A stretch of DNA of 64,000 nt from positions 1-64,000 of the forward strand of contig JADJMS010000020.1 in the NCBI GenBank assembly GCA_016709495.1, in the 5' to 3' direction. Positions within the stretch are counted from its first letter, which is position 1. Every line of letters starts with the position of its first letter. The stretch is from Candidatus Dechloromonas phosphorivorans (GTDB lineage: Bacteria > Pseudomonadota > Gammaproteobacteria > Burkholderiales > Rhodocyclaceae). A program made the translations under genes and the position numbers. The notes under the pieces were generated by a model, which saw nothing but the letters and a program-made list of their open reading frames with translations, ran no database searches and was not told the origin of the DNA. Positions 47,281 to 56,330 of this stretch are shown piece after piece.

Positions 47281-48607
47281 AGCATTGACCGTACTGATCA
47301 TCGAAGATGACCCCGACGTTGCCCTGGGTTGCGAGCAGGCCTTGCAACTCGACGGCATCAGCGCTGCCTGCGTGGGCAGTGCCGAACAGGCTAGACGCAG
47401 ACTAGGCAGGGATTTTCGTGGCATCGTCGTCAGCGATATCCGGTTGCCAAAAATGGATGGCATGGCTTTCCTGCGTGAGACGCTGGCCCTCGACCCCGAA
47501 CTTCCGGTCGTTCTGATTACCGGCCACGGCGACGTATCGATGGCCGTTCAGGCGATGAAGGATGGCGCCTACGATTTCATCCAGAAACCCTTTCCACCGG
47601 AATATCTGGTCGAAGTTGTGCGGCGGGCGCTGGAAAAGCGCCGGCTTGTCCTTGAAGTCCGCGACCTGCGCCGGCAACTGGAGCAGCGCGACCAGCTGGA
47701 AGGCAAGTTGATCGGCCTGGCGCCAAGCATGCAAAAACTACGCGCAATGCTGGTCGGCCTGGCCAGTAGCGCAGCCGATGTGCTGATTCACGGCGAAACC
47801 GGCACCGGCAAGGAACTCGTCGCCCGCTGCCTGCATGAAGCCAGTTCGCGGCGCCAAGGCAATTTTGTGGCAATCAATTGCGGCGGGCTGCAGGAAAACC
47901 TGTTCGACAGCGAAATATTCGGCCACGAAGCCGGCGCCTACACCGGTGCTGCCAAACGCCGGATCGGCAAGATCGAATTTGCCAGCGGCGGTACGCTGTT
48001 CCTCGACGAAATCGAGAGCATGCCACTGCCGATGCAGATCAAACTATTGCGCGTTTTGCAGGAGCGCACGCTGGAACGCCTTGGCTCGAACACCACCATT
48101 CCCATCGACTGCCGTGTCATCGCGGCGACCAAGGACGATCTGCTCGAACTTGCCGCGCGTGGCGGTTTCCGCAACGACCTTTACTATCGGCTAAGCGTCG
48201 CCACGCTCGCCCTGCCCCCGTTGCGTGAGCGCCGGGAAGACATTCGCCTGCTCTTCGAACAGTTCCTGCTTCAGGCCGCCGCACGCCATCAACGCCCGGT
48301 TCCCGAAATCCCTGCCGGTCGAATACAGCAGCTAGTTGGCTACCATTGGCCAGGCAATGTCCGGGAACTGCGCAACGTTGCTGACCGCTGCGTCCTTGGC
48401 ATAGAGAGCGGTTCCCCACCATTTGGTCAAGCGCAAGCCGACGGCCCGACCCCGCTCGCCGAGACAGTCGAAGCCTTCGAACGAGCATTGATCAGCGATG
48501 CGATGCGCCGCCACCGCAGCCTCGCGCGCACCGCCGAAGCATTGGTGGTGGCCAAGACAACACTACACGACAAGATAAAAAAGTATGGGCTGGACGAAAG
48601 TAATTAG
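47273..48607 (+). CDS. dctD: Sigma54-dependent response regulator DctD
   Basis: 444 residues from ATG 47273. Receiver with IIEDDPDVALG and VVSDIRLPKMDG. The AAA+ domain has Walker A GETGTGKE, sigma54-contact loop EAGAYTGA (Tyr in place of the usual Phe of GAFTGA), and Walker B GGTLFLDEIESM. The C-terminal Fis-type HTH reads SLARTAEALVVAKTTLHDKIKKYGL. Activates sigma54 promoters, probably the one before aspA-dctA. Overlaps dctB. Confidence 0.94.
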   Translation: MSEALTVLIIEDDPDVALGCEQALQLDGISAACVGSAEQARRRLGRDFRGIVVSDIRLPKMDGMAFLRETLALDPELPVVLITGHGDVSMAVQAMKDGAYDFIQKPFPPEYLVEVVRRALEKRRLVLEVRDLRRQLEQRDQLEGKLIGLAPSMQKLRAMLVGLASSAADVLIHGETGTGKELVARCLHEASSRRQGNFVAINCGGLQENLFDSEIFGHEAGAYTGAAKRRIGKIEFASGGTLFLDEIESMPLPMQIKLLRVLQERTLERLGSNTTIPIDCRVIAATKDDLLELAARGGFRNDLYYRLSVATLALPPLRERREDIRLLFEQFLLQAAARHQRPVPEIPAGRIQQLVGYHWPGNVRELRNVADRCVLGIESGSPPFGQAQADGPTPLAETVEAFERALISDAMRRHRSLARTAEALVVAKTTLHDKIKKYGLDESN

Positions 48608-49117
48608 GGAAGCTGAGTACCACCTGTTGACCAGACAATGATCGCGGGATTATGTGTAGAAATCGGGACTTGATCTGACAATCCGTGTCAAATCAGTTCG
48701 GGAGCCAACGGTCCAAGTGTGCCCTTAAAAGACGCTCATCTTCTTGATGGTCGCAAGGCTGGTTTTTCGGGCAAAGCGGTCGGTCGTCGCACCAGACCGA
48801 GCGAGTGCTGTTCAGCATTAGCTCCACAGAATGAACGTTTATGTAGCCCTCTTTATTTTGGGAGCCACCCAGCCGTCCCTTGCTGGGACTTGTCTACAGC
48901 CGGATTTCCGGCAACAGAGACCGGAGTACGCTCAACATGATTTTGGAGTTCGTCCGCAATCCAACCGCACCACCATCAGCCATAAGATGTCTATCGATGC
49001 GAAAAGCTCAACCATTTTGCGTCAGATTCGCACAACGAATGTACCAAACCAACGGTAATCAATATGAGTATTGCAGGCATACTCTCCAACCGAGGCGATA
49101 GCTAAACAATAGGGCAA
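48608..49117. other. Intergenic region without supported gene
   Basis: About 510 bases. Short open frames exist (for example 48831-49058) but none has a convincing ribosome site, family wording or codon pattern. Base composition is lower in GC than the flanking dct genes, and the stretch looks like degraded sequence. No hairpin with T-run follows dctD. Confidence 0.4.
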
Positions 49118-49318
49118 TCAGTGACTTGGCACGTTCGCGACATACCCGGCATCAGTCAATGAAAACCTTAGTGCGGCCAGCGCGTAGCGCATATGAATGC
49201 ACTCGTCCTGACCTGACGAGTAACTGGTCAGTACACCCCAATTGAGTTGGCGACAAAGAAGCGCAAGAGCCGATGCTTCCTCATGAGAAAGCTTGACTGT
49301 GAGACTTATTTTATCCAT
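49118..49318 (-). CDS. Small hypothetical protein, 66 residues
   Basis: MDKISLTVKLSHEEASALALLCRQLNWGVLTSY, then HMRYALAALRFSLTDAGY. A strand-helix pattern like small uncharacterised cytoplasmic proteins that carry a Leu/Ala helix. Nothing identifies its function. It precedes a lipoprotein gene in the same direction by about 60 bases. Confidence 0.55.
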   Translation of the reverse strand: MDKISLTVKLSHEEASALALLCRQLNWGVLTSYSSGQDECIHMRYALAALRFSLTDAGYVANVPSH

Positions 49319-49381
49319 AACTACCCTTTAAACTCATCTGCGAGGAGTAAATGCCGCTCCCCCGTTTTCGAAGCACTGTAC

Positions 49382-49933
49382 CTATCGTTTTTTTGTAAAA
49401 ACGAACTCAACCCGACGCGATCTCAAGCGGCACTCCTCGGAGCGACAACTCTTAGGAGTTCGTTCGCTACCAAATGCCTCTTTTCTTATCTGCGATCTTT
49501 GAACCCCGTGTTTTCGGAGTTTTTCTGCAACGGCCATGACTCTGCTGTCAGATACAGCTAGATTAAAAGACGGGCTACCGTTGTCATTTGCATGGCCGAT
49601 TAGAGTAGCAATGAGATTTTTGTCGTCGAGTAATCTGCGTGCGAGGGAATCGATCTTGTATTTCTCCTTGCTGCTGACCGTTGATGAGCCAAGGGGAAAA
49701 AAGATGCTCTCTTCCTCATGGATCTCTCGCGCTTCCCTTTCTGTTGGCTCAGGATTGGCTTTTTTACTTAAAGAGCTATTTGCAGGTCGGGCCACTGCTG
49801 GTGGCGGAGTTGGATTTTCAACTGGCTTAGAATTGGCCTCGAATTGGCCTGGCGGCGTGGATGTGCATCCCGTAAGCCAGCATATTCCAAGTATGCACAA
49901 ACACAACTTTGCACTTGGCTTACTCTTGGTCAC
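49382..49933 (-). CDS. OmpA-family lipoprotein
   Basis: 183 residues from GTG 49933, with GGAGAT upstream; a longer ATG start at 49963 would spoil the signal peptide. Lipoprotein signal with lipobox LTGC, then a Pro/Ser/Lys linker. The C-terminal OmpA peptidoglycan-binding domain reads IFFPLGSSTVSSKEKYKIDSLARRLL, IGHANDNGSPSFNLAVSDSRVMAVAEKL and RRVEFVF. An outer-membrane anchor to peptidoglycan. The gene overlaps the end of the MarR gene by 14 bases. Confidence 0.85.
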   Translation of the reverse strand: MTKSKPSAKLCLCILGICWLTGCTSTPPGQFEANSKPVENPTPPPAVARPANSSLSKKANPEPTEREAREIHEEESIFFPLGSSTVSSKEKYKIDSLARRLLDDKNLIATLIGHANDNGSPSFNLAVSDSRVMAVAEKLRKHGVQRSQIRKEAFGSERTPKSCRSEECRLRSRRVEFVFTKKR

Positions 49934-50411
49934 GAACCATCTCCGCCAGAGGCGTTGCGGCAAAGATCTCGTTCTTCCCTGGCATATGCTGTATCAATTC
50001 ATCTAAATTGATATGCAATGTTTTTAGGCTAACCAAAGGGATGCTTGACAGTGCTTCCGGAAGTACGCCCTCCGCAGGCCCGGGCAACCTTGCAATAAGT
50101 TCTTCGCCCGATGCGCTCAGGCGCAAGCCTATTCTTCGCTGATCCTTGGTCATTTTCTGTTTAACCAAATAACCTTTTGCAACCAGCTTTTCAACAAGAA
50201 TGCTGCATGTGGACTGATGAATCCCCAGTCTGCCTGCCAAGTCGGTAATCCCGATTTCAGGGGTGTGCTCAACCTCCTGAAGAACCCAGGTCTGGGAGCC
50301 GGGTAACCCGCAGCTCTCTTCAAGCTCCCTGAAATATTGCCGCATGCTGCCGTATATCACGCGAAACTGCTGAAGAACCTCAAGCGCCAATGGGGTCGTG
50401 GTGTTATTCAT
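49920..50411 (-). CDS. MarR-family transcriptional regulator
   Basis: 163 residues from ATG 50411. Winged helix: EVEHTPEIGITDLAGRLGIHQSTCSILVEKLVAKGYLVKQKMTKDQRRIGLRLS. C-terminal helices for dimerisation. Divergent from the antiporter operon at 50533, with 121 bases between, so it is the natural candidate to control it. A short inverted sequence ATTGCTAATCAAT at 50450-50462 could be an operator. Confidence 0.88.
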   Translation of the reverse strand: MNNTTTPLALEVLQQFRVIYGSMRQYFRELEESCGLPGSQTWVLQEVEHTPEIGITDLAGRLGIHQSTCSILVEKLVAKGYLVKQKMTKDQRRIGLRLSASGEELIARLPGPAEGVLPEALSSIPLVSLKTLHINLDELIQHMPGKNEIFAATPLAEMVRDQE

Positions 50412-50505
50412 GGAAACGATAGGTTGCACTAATTCGGGGATCAAATTATATTGCTAATCAATGCTATTTTAACTGCTGTTACGACAATCAATCCTTATCG
50501 ACAAA

Positions 50506-50531
50506 GGTTTTAGGGGGCTTGCCCCCTTTTT
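50506..50531 (+). terminator. Terminator-like hairpin directly before an antiporter start
   Basis: GGGGG-CTTG-CCCCC followed by six T, ending just before the ATG at 50533. Normal position for a terminator is after a gene. Here it would stop or attenuate the transcript, or hide the ribosome site. Confidence 0.65.
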
Positions 50532-50532
50532 T

Positions 50533-51750
50533 ATGTTCAACTCGATTCAACTCTTTGGTCTGGTGTTGCTCGGTGGATTAGCCGCTGGGGAAGTGTCGAG
50601 GAAATTTTTTTCCTTGCCACGAACGACCGGCTACGTGCTGTTCGGACTACTGGTTGGTCAGAGCGGACTGAACTGGGTAACGCTTTTGGACATCGAATCG
50701 GCACAGCTTTTCATCGACCTGGCGCTTGGGCTGATTCTCTTTGAACTCGGCTACCTGGTTCCACGCAGCACGCCTGAAGCAGGACGCAACCGGCTGCTTG
50801 CAGGCTGTGTCATTTCGCTGACGGCGGGTTTGCTGGTGTTGCTATTGTTTCTCTACTGGGGTTTTTCCACTGGCTCCGCCCTGTTTGCGGCGGCGCTTTG
50901 TGTTGCCACTTCGCCGGCCATCACCATCGCCACCTGCAGCGACGTCGGAGCCAAAGGCGAGCGCACCGGCTTGCTGTACACCATGGTGGCAATCAACGGC
51001 GCCGTTGCTTTTGCGGCCGTAGTGTTGCTTGTCCCGTTCCTGATTGACAGCGAGCCGCTGAGTGGATTCGCCCGCGTCAGCAATGCGCTGGGCAGCATCA
51101 TCGGCTCCATCGTGCTCGGTGGGGCCTGTGCCGGATTGGTCCTGCTTGGCGCCGATCGGCTGGAAAGACAGGCCGAACACCAGCATCTGCTGATTCTCGG
51201 CACTATCGTGCTCGGTGTGGGCACGGCCATCTATCTGGATGTCTCCGTCTTTCTTCCCATGCTGATTTTTGGCATTCTGGTCAGCACCATTGACCATGAG
51301 CGCAAGGTTATCGCCATCCGGATTGCCAGTGACGCCCGTGTTTTTCTGGTTATCACGTTTGTCCTCGCCGGGGCCGCGCTCGACATTGCCTATCTGCGCG
51401 ACTATTGGCTGGAGGCTATTCTGATTGCCCTGGCGCGACTGGCCGGGCAGGTGCTGGCCATCCTGATTTCGCGCAAAAGTATTGGCCTGACGGTGCGTGA
51501 GAGCGTCTTTCTGGGCATCGGACTGCAACCGATGTCGAGCATCGCGCTGGTTCTTCTGGTCAACACCCAGATGCTCTACAGCGGTATGGATGCGAAGCTG
51601 GTTGGCATGCTGATGGCAACAATCCTGCTGATGCAATTATTTGGACCGCTGGCGACTCAAACAGCAATCAAGGGATTTGGCGAAGCAACTCGACTTCGCC
51701 CCTCTGTCAAAAACGAAGTACCAGCAGAGAACCATGGAGGCACATCATGA
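50533..51750 (+). CDS. CPA2-type cation:proton antiporter without RCK domain
   Basis: 405 residues, about 12 hydrophobic spans. KefB/Na-H exchanger core: SLPRTTGYVLFGLLVGQSGL, LALGLILFELGYLV, ALCVATSPAITIATCSDVGAKG, LVITFVLAGAALDIAYL. No C-terminal RCK/KTN nucleotide domain, unlike KefB/KefC. Stop overlaps the next gene by four bases. First gene of a five- or six-gene plus-strand cluster. Confidence 0.88.
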   Translation: MFNSIQLFGLVLLGGLAAGEVSRKFFSLPRTTGYVLFGLLVGQSGLNWVTLLDIESAQLFIDLALGLILFELGYLVPRSTPEAGRNRLLAGCVISLTAGLLVLLLFLYWGFSTGSALFAAALCVATSPAITIATCSDVGAKGERTGLLYTMVAINGAVAFAAVVLLVPFLIDSEPLSGFARVSNALGSIIGSIVLGGACAGLVLLGADRLERQAEHQHLLILGTIVLGVGTAIYLDVSVFLPMLIFGILVSTIDHERKVIAIRIASDARVFLVITFVLAGAALDIAYLRDYWLEAILIALARLAGQVLAILISRKSIGLTVRESVFLGIGLQPMSSIALVLLVNTQMLYSGMDAKLVGMLMATILLMQLFGPLATQTAIKGFGEATRLRPSVKNEVPAENHGGTS

Positions 51751-52532
51751 GCAGACGCCCTTTGCGTATCGGGCTTTCAGCCCGGATTTACCATCCGTTG
51801 CCCGGTGCCACCGGGCTCCAGTCGAAGTCCCTGCAATACCTTGAACAGTCGGTGGCGCATTGGGTGATGTCACGCGAGGTGATGGTTTTCATGATCCCCT
51901 CGGTCAGCGGCGACGGCATGGTGCACCGGAGCAGCATTCGCCTGTCGGACTATCCGCAATATCTTGACGGGCTGGTCCTGCAGGGCGGTGCCGATATCAG
52001 CCCGCAATCCTATGGCGAGCAGCCGCTGCAGGCCGAGTGGGCGGGCGACCGCCTGCGTGATGCCTATGAAATGGAACTGCTGCATGAATTCATGGAAGCC
52101 GGCAGGCCAGTACTCGGCATTTGCCGTGGCGCACAACTGATCAACGTTGCGCTGGGTGGTACCTTGTACCAGGACATCGCGACGCAATACGAAGAGCCGC
52201 AAATTCATGTGCACGAGGATTACGACAAGCACGCCCACAACATCACGTGGGAAGCCGGCAGCGGCCTTGGCAAGTTGTATCCCGAACCCGCCGGCAGCAG
52301 CAAAGTGATCTCGATTCACCACCAGGCCATCAAGGCATTAGGTAAGGGGCTGCGCGTCGAGGCGCGCAGTACGGAAGATGGTTTGATCGAAGCTATCCGC
52401 CTTGAGGGCAAGCCCTATGTTCTCGGTCTGCAGTGGCACCCTGAATTTCACCCGCCAGGCGCCCCGGATTTGCTGAACTGCAATCCGATCCTCGATGAAT
52501 TCCTGAGTGCAGCGCGAGGTCGGCGTTGGTGA
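51747..52532 (+). CDS. Class I glutamine-amidotransferase-like hydrolase (PuuD-type)
   Basis: 261 residues. Catalytic nucleophile in PVLGICRGAQLINVALGGTLYQD and the His-Glu pair in LGLQWHPEFH; DGLVLQGGADISPQSYG near the N-terminus. This is the gamma-glutamyl-GABA hydrolase family, cutting gamma-glutamyl amide bonds. Overlap with the antiporter gene and a gamma-glutamyl ligase two genes later suggest gamma-glutamyl chemistry linked to ion flux. Confidence 0.9.
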   Translation: MSRRPLRIGLSARIYHPLPGATGLQSKSLQYLEQSVAHWVMSREVMVFMIPSVSGDGMVHRSSIRLSDYPQYLDGLVLQGGADISPQSYGEQPLQAEWAGDRLRDAYEMELLHEFMEAGRPVLGICRGAQLINVALGGTLYQDIATQYEEPQIHVHEDYDKHAHNITWEAGSGLGKLYPEPAGSSKVISIHHQAIKALGKGLRVEARSTEDGLIEAIRLEGKPYVLGLQWHPEFHPPGAPDLLNCNPILDEFLSAARGRRW

Positions 52533-52575
52533 TTTTTGACGGCTTTTTGCCGTTGACCGTAGCAAGGGGCCAGGC

Positions 52576-53850
52576 ATGATCGAGACGATCACTTCGCCAT
52601 TGCGCGCTGTTTGGGAAAGCCTGCTTGAGCGCCTGTTTTTCCTGCCGCCCTTTCCCGAGACGATCGACTCGCTGGCCTTGTTCAGCCTGTTGCTGGTCGT
52701 CGGCCTGCTCCTCGGCGAATGGCTGCATGCCCACGCCCGGTGGCCCAAGGTCACCGGCTACGTGCTGGCCGGTATCGTATTCGGTCCATCAGCGCTGAGC
52801 TGGATCAGCATCGAGGCCCTGGCACAGGCGCGACCGATCGCCGACGCAGCACTCGGTTTGCTGATGATGGAGGTCGGCAGGCGTCTTGATCTGAGCTGGC
52901 TGCGCCGCAATCCGGAACTGTTGCGCAGCACCCTGGCTGACATCACGCTGTCGTTTGCCCTGATTTTCATTTTTGCCCTCTGGCTGGTCGGCCTGACGCC
53001 CGCCTGGGCCGCCGCCACGGCCGCCGTGACCATGGCCTCGGCCCCGGCCGTGGTCTTGCTGACCATCGAGGAAGCCAAGGCCCAGGGACAGGTCACCGAA
53101 CGCATCATCCTGCATACGGCGATCAGTTCTGCCGCTTCCTTTGTCGCCTTCGCCATCGTGCTCGGCATCGTTCACGCCGAACTGAGCGAAGACTGGCTGA
53201 ATGCCCTTGTCCATCCGCTGTGGGTGGTCGTCGGCGCTTTGCTGGTCGGCGGCATGGGCACCTGGCTGGCGCTGCGCATTGCCAAAACCTTGCCGAAAGG
53301 CTCGCTGGCCCAGGTTTTTGTGCTGATCGCCTGCGCCCTGCTGGCCGTCGGCATCGCGCGCATGCTCGCCGTCCCGGTCTTTTTGACCCTCTTCCTGATG
53401 GGCGTTCTGCTCGCTTCGCGTGACCAGCAACAAACCTTGCGTTACACCGCGTTGCCCGAGGGGCATTGGCTACTCGCTATCGTGCTTTTTGTCATCGTCG
53501 GCGCATCCCTGCCCTGGCAGGAATTTACCTGGCTGGCCGGCCTGCAGGCACTCGGCCTGCTGCTGGTGCGCGCTGCCGCCAAAGCCGGGGCGATGGCCTG
53601 GTCGGGCGGCAGCTTGCCCTTGCCCAAACGCCTGCTGGTCGGCATGGGGATCCAGCCACTGTCGGCCACGGCGGTATTCATGGCTTACGAAATCGCCAGT
53701 TTGTATCCGGAAGTCGGGCGTTCGGCCCTGACCTTGCCCCTGTTCGCCGCCGCCATGATGGAACTGGTCGGCCCTGCCCTGTGCCGATTGGCACTGCACA
53801 GGTCGGGCGAATGCGAAAGCGGCGAGCGCAATCGAGGAGGTATCGCATGA
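52576..53850 (+). CDS. Second CPA2-type cation:proton antiporter
   Basis: 424 residues, about 12 spans. VTGYVLAGIVFGPSALSWI, ALGLLMMEVGRRLDL, TMASAPAVVLLTIEEAKAQGQVTERIILHTAISSAASF and GMGIQPLSATAVFMAYEI. Related to the antiporter at 50533 but clearly diverged; also lacks an RCK domain. Stop overlaps the YbdK-type ligase by four bases (ATGA). Confidence 0.88.
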   Translation: MIETITSPLRAVWESLLERLFFLPPFPETIDSLALFSLLLVVGLLLGEWLHAHARWPKVTGYVLAGIVFGPSALSWISIEALAQARPIADAALGLLMMEVGRRLDLSWLRRNPELLRSTLADITLSFALIFIFALWLVGLTPAWAAATAAVTMASAPAVVLLTIEEAKAQGQVTERIILHTAISSAASFVAFAIVLGIVHAELSEDWLNALVHPLWVVVGALLVGGMGTWLALRIAKTLPKGSLAQVFVLIACALLAVGIARMLAVPVFLTLFLMGVLLASRDQQQTLRYTALPEGHWLLAIVLFVIVGASLPWQEFTWLAGLQALGLLLVRAAAKAGAMAWSGGSLPLPKRLLVGMGIQPLSATAVFMAYEIASLYPEVGRSALTLPLFAAAMMELVGPALCRLALHRSGECESGERNRGGIA

Positions 53851-54980
53851 CGACCAAAGCATTGGGCGACTTCAAGGACAGCGCCGCTTTTTCCCTCGGC
53901 GTCGAACTCGAACTGCAACTGGTCTCGAAGCGCGATTTCGACCTGACGCGGGGTGCCACCGACTTGCTCGGCAGCCTCGATTACGACGAACGTTTCGGCG
54001 AGATCAAGCTGGAAATCACCGAAAGCATGATCGAAATCAGCACCCAGCCGCAGTCGACCGTCGACGGCATTGCCGCCGACCTCGGCGGCCTGCGCGACAC
54101 CCTGCGCCAGCATTGCGAGCGCAACAACATCGGCGTCTGCGGTGGCGGCACGCACCCTTTCCATCATTGGCCGGAACGGCGCATCTGTCCCGGCGACCGC
54201 TTCAACGATCTTTACCAGCGCTATGGTTATCTCGCCAAGCAATTCACCGTTTTCGGCCAGCATGTCCATGTCGGCTGCACCTCGGCCGATGAGGCCATCT
54301 GGCTGACCCAGGCGCTCGGCGTCTATGTGCCGGCCTTCATCGCCCTGTCCGCCTCCTCCCCCTTTGTCGATGGCGTGGACAGCTTCTACCAGTCGGCCCG
54401 GCTCAATGCCGTTTCAGCCTTTCCGCTGAGCGGACAGTGCCCGCCGCTCGGCAGTTGGCAGGAATTCACCGAACACTTTGCCTTCCTGCAAGCCTGCGGC
54501 ATCGCCCAGGGCATCAAGGATCTGTATTGGGACGTCCGGCCGAAGCCGGAATTCGGCACCGTTGAAATACGGGTCTGCGATACGCCGCTGACCATCGAAC
54601 AAGCGACCTCGCTGGCTGCCCTGGCCCAATCCCTTGCCCGCTGGCTGTTGCGCACCCGTCCGCCGCTGCATACCGCCAAACAGGCCCACGTTGCCCGTTA
54701 CAACAAATTCCAGGCCTGCCGCTATGGCCTCGAGGCGATGATTTCCGATCCGGTCAACTTATGCCAGACGCCACTGAAGCAAACCCTGGCCGACTTGCTC
54801 GAAGCCGTTTCTGACGACGCCCGGGAACTGGACTGCGCCCACTGGCTGACTCCGCTCAAGCAGGCAGTCGCCGAAAATATGGGCGATGCAGCTTGGCTGC
54901 GGGCCAGGGAAAAGCAGCATGGCAACATGAACGATGTGGTGCGCGAAGCCAGCGAACGGCTGATGGGCAAAAACAATTAA
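53847..54980 (+). CDS. YbdK-type carboxylate-amine / glutamate-cysteine ligase 2
   Basis: 377 residues from ATG 53847. GCS2 family: FSLGVELELQLVSKRDFDLT, EIKLEITESMIEISTQP, GGGTHPFHHW, FGQHVHVGCTSADEAIW and KPEFGTVEIRVCDTPLTIEQA. Family members make gamma-glutamyl-cysteine or similar amides using ATP. Embedded between antiporters, which recalls Kef systems controlled by glutathione adducts. Confidence 0.92.
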   Translation: MTTKALGDFKDSAAFSLGVELELQLVSKRDFDLTRGATDLLGSLDYDERFGEIKLEITESMIEISTQPQSTVDGIAADLGGLRDTLRQHCERNNIGVCGGGTHPFHHWPERRICPGDRFNDLYQRYGYLAKQFTVFGQHVHVGCTSADEAIWLTQALGVYVPAFIALSASSPFVDGVDSFYQSARLNAVSAFPLSGQCPPLGSWQEFTEHFAFLQACGIAQGIKDLYWDVRPKPEFGTVEIRVCDTPLTIEQATSLAALAQSLARWLLRTRPPLHTAKQAHVARYNKFQACRYGLEAMISDPVNLCQTPLKQTLADLLEAVSDDARELDCAHWLTPLKQAVAENMGDAAWLRAREKQHGNMNDVVREASERLMGKNN

Positions 54981-54997
54981 TTTCAGGAGAAAACAAA

Positions 54998-56239
54998 ATG
55001 ATCCGCCGGTTGCCTGCAGCCTTGTTGTCACTGTTCATCGCCTCGGGCACATGGGCTGCGAACGCGACCTGTCAATTTGAGCGGGTGCCGGTCGGCCCAC
55101 AAAAACTGGGCCCCTGGATCGACAAGAGCAACTGGCTGGCCACTGAAAACCAGCGCTTGAGTTTACAAGCCGGTGAAGTCTTCATGCCTGCCTGGCGTTT
55201 GCTACCAAGCGGCAATGAGACAAAAGTCGCAGCCAAACAACGGCAAATCGAGGCACTGCCAAGCACGGACCCACTCGACGGCAGCCAGCGTGACCTTGGA
55301 TTTCTCCTTGATAGTCGACTCTATGCCGATGGCCTGGTCGTCCTGCGCAACGGCCAGCTTGTTGCCGAGCGCTACCGCAACGGTCTGGCGCCTGATAAGC
55401 CGCGTCTCTTGCTGGAGGCCACCCGTCCCTTGTTGAACCTGCTTGGCGCGATCAGTATCAGTCAGGGTAAATTGAGTAACGACAAATCAATTGTGCGCTT
55501 TCTCCCCAGCCTGACAACGTCCAGTGGTTTACGAAAAATGTCCGTACAGCGCTTGCTCGAAGACAAGGAGCAGCCCGTCTGGACATCCGGTGAAATTGAA
55601 CGCTGGCAGCAGGCAGCGGGCTGGACAACAGAAGCGTCCGGTACCGATGTCCGCAACTGGTTGGCGCAAGCTGGCCGTTGGGATAGAGCCTTGCTCGAAA
55701 CGGGTCGTCCCTTGTTTGCCGCGGCACCGGAAGATGATCTCCTGGCCTGGACATTAGCCGAGAGCAACGCCATGCCGCTTTCACGATTATTCTGCCAGCA
55801 GTTGCTGGCCCGGGTTCGACCGGAACATCCCGTGCTTTGGCTGAGTGACTCGCAAGGGGTTGAACTGGCTTCGGGCTTGGCCATGAGCCTGCGTGATTTT
55901 GCAAAACTTGGGCAGACACTTGTCGAAGCACGGACTGGCCGCAATCGCGGAAAGATTCCAGCGTGGTTCATTGAGACCCTGACGGCCTCTGCCGGAATGC
56001 GTCCGACCGAAATAAAAGGGCTGACAAAGGGTAGCGAACTACGCTATGGCTTTGTGCACCTGGGTGGCTCAGCTAATCGGGTTGCCTTGATCGGAGCCCA
56101 AGGCAGCAGCCTGTTTGTCGATTTTGATCAACGTCTGGTGATCGCCATGTTCGCGACCCGCCCCGGCGACCACTCTGCAGCAATGCTTGCCACGCTGGAA
56201 CAGGTCTGGAAAGTAATTGGGCATTCCAATTCACACTAG
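54998..56239 (+). CDS. Secreted beta-lactamase-fold (S12-like) protein lacking catalytic residues
   Basis: 413 residues from ATG 54998. Signal peptide LPAALLSLFIASGTWAANA. Fold clues: GLVVLRNGQLVAERYRNGL, LLNLLGAISISQGKLSNDKSIVRFLPSL, DLLAWTLAES, GLAMSLRDFAKLGQTLVE and IGAQGSSLFVDFDQRLVIAMFATRP. Where active members have S-x-x-K, this protein reads E-A-T-R (residues 140-143), and the Tyr of the second motif is replaced in FAAAPEDD. It is therefore probably a binding or scaffold protein in the periplasm, not an enzyme. 17 bases after the YbdK gene. Confidence 0.7.
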   Translation: MIRRLPAALLSLFIASGTWAANATCQFERVPVGPQKLGPWIDKSNWLATENQRLSLQAGEVFMPAWRLLPSGNETKVAAKQRQIEALPSTDPLDGSQRDLGFLLDSRLYADGLVVLRNGQLVAERYRNGLAPDKPRLLLEATRPLLNLLGAISISQGKLSNDKSIVRFLPSLTTSSGLRKMSVQRLLEDKEQPVWTSGEIERWQQAAGWTTEASGTDVRNWLAQAGRWDRALLETGRPLFAAAPEDDLLAWTLAESNAMPLSRLFCQQLLARVRPEHPVLWLSDSQGVELASGLAMSLRDFAKLGQTLVEARTGRNRGKIPAWFIETLTASAGMRPTEIKGLTKGSELRYGFVHLGGSANRVALIGAQGSSLFVDFDQRLVIAMFATRPGDHSAAMLATLEQVWKVIGHSNSH

Positions 56240-56330
56240 ATGTTTAGTCGAAAATTATTGTTCGTCACAGTAAGAAAGTCATGAAACCACGGAGGCCTCA
56301 CTCCAGTCTCCAATCCAGTCGAGGTTTTGA

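Noticed and set aside
48831..49058. 75-codon plus-strand frame after dctD starting MNVYVALFILGATQ
   Set aside because: Signal-peptide-like start but no ribosome site, and the remainder has no consistent composition; could be chance.
50842..51636. 264-codon minus-strand frame rich in Gln/His/Asp inside the antiporter gene
   Set aside because: Mirror frame of a hydrophobic membrane protein gene; composition typical of such shadows, and no ribosome site.
52789..53466. 225-codon minus-strand frame inside the second antiporter gene
   Set aside because: Same kind of antisense shadow; Gly/Gln/Asp repeats come from complementing hydrophobic codons.
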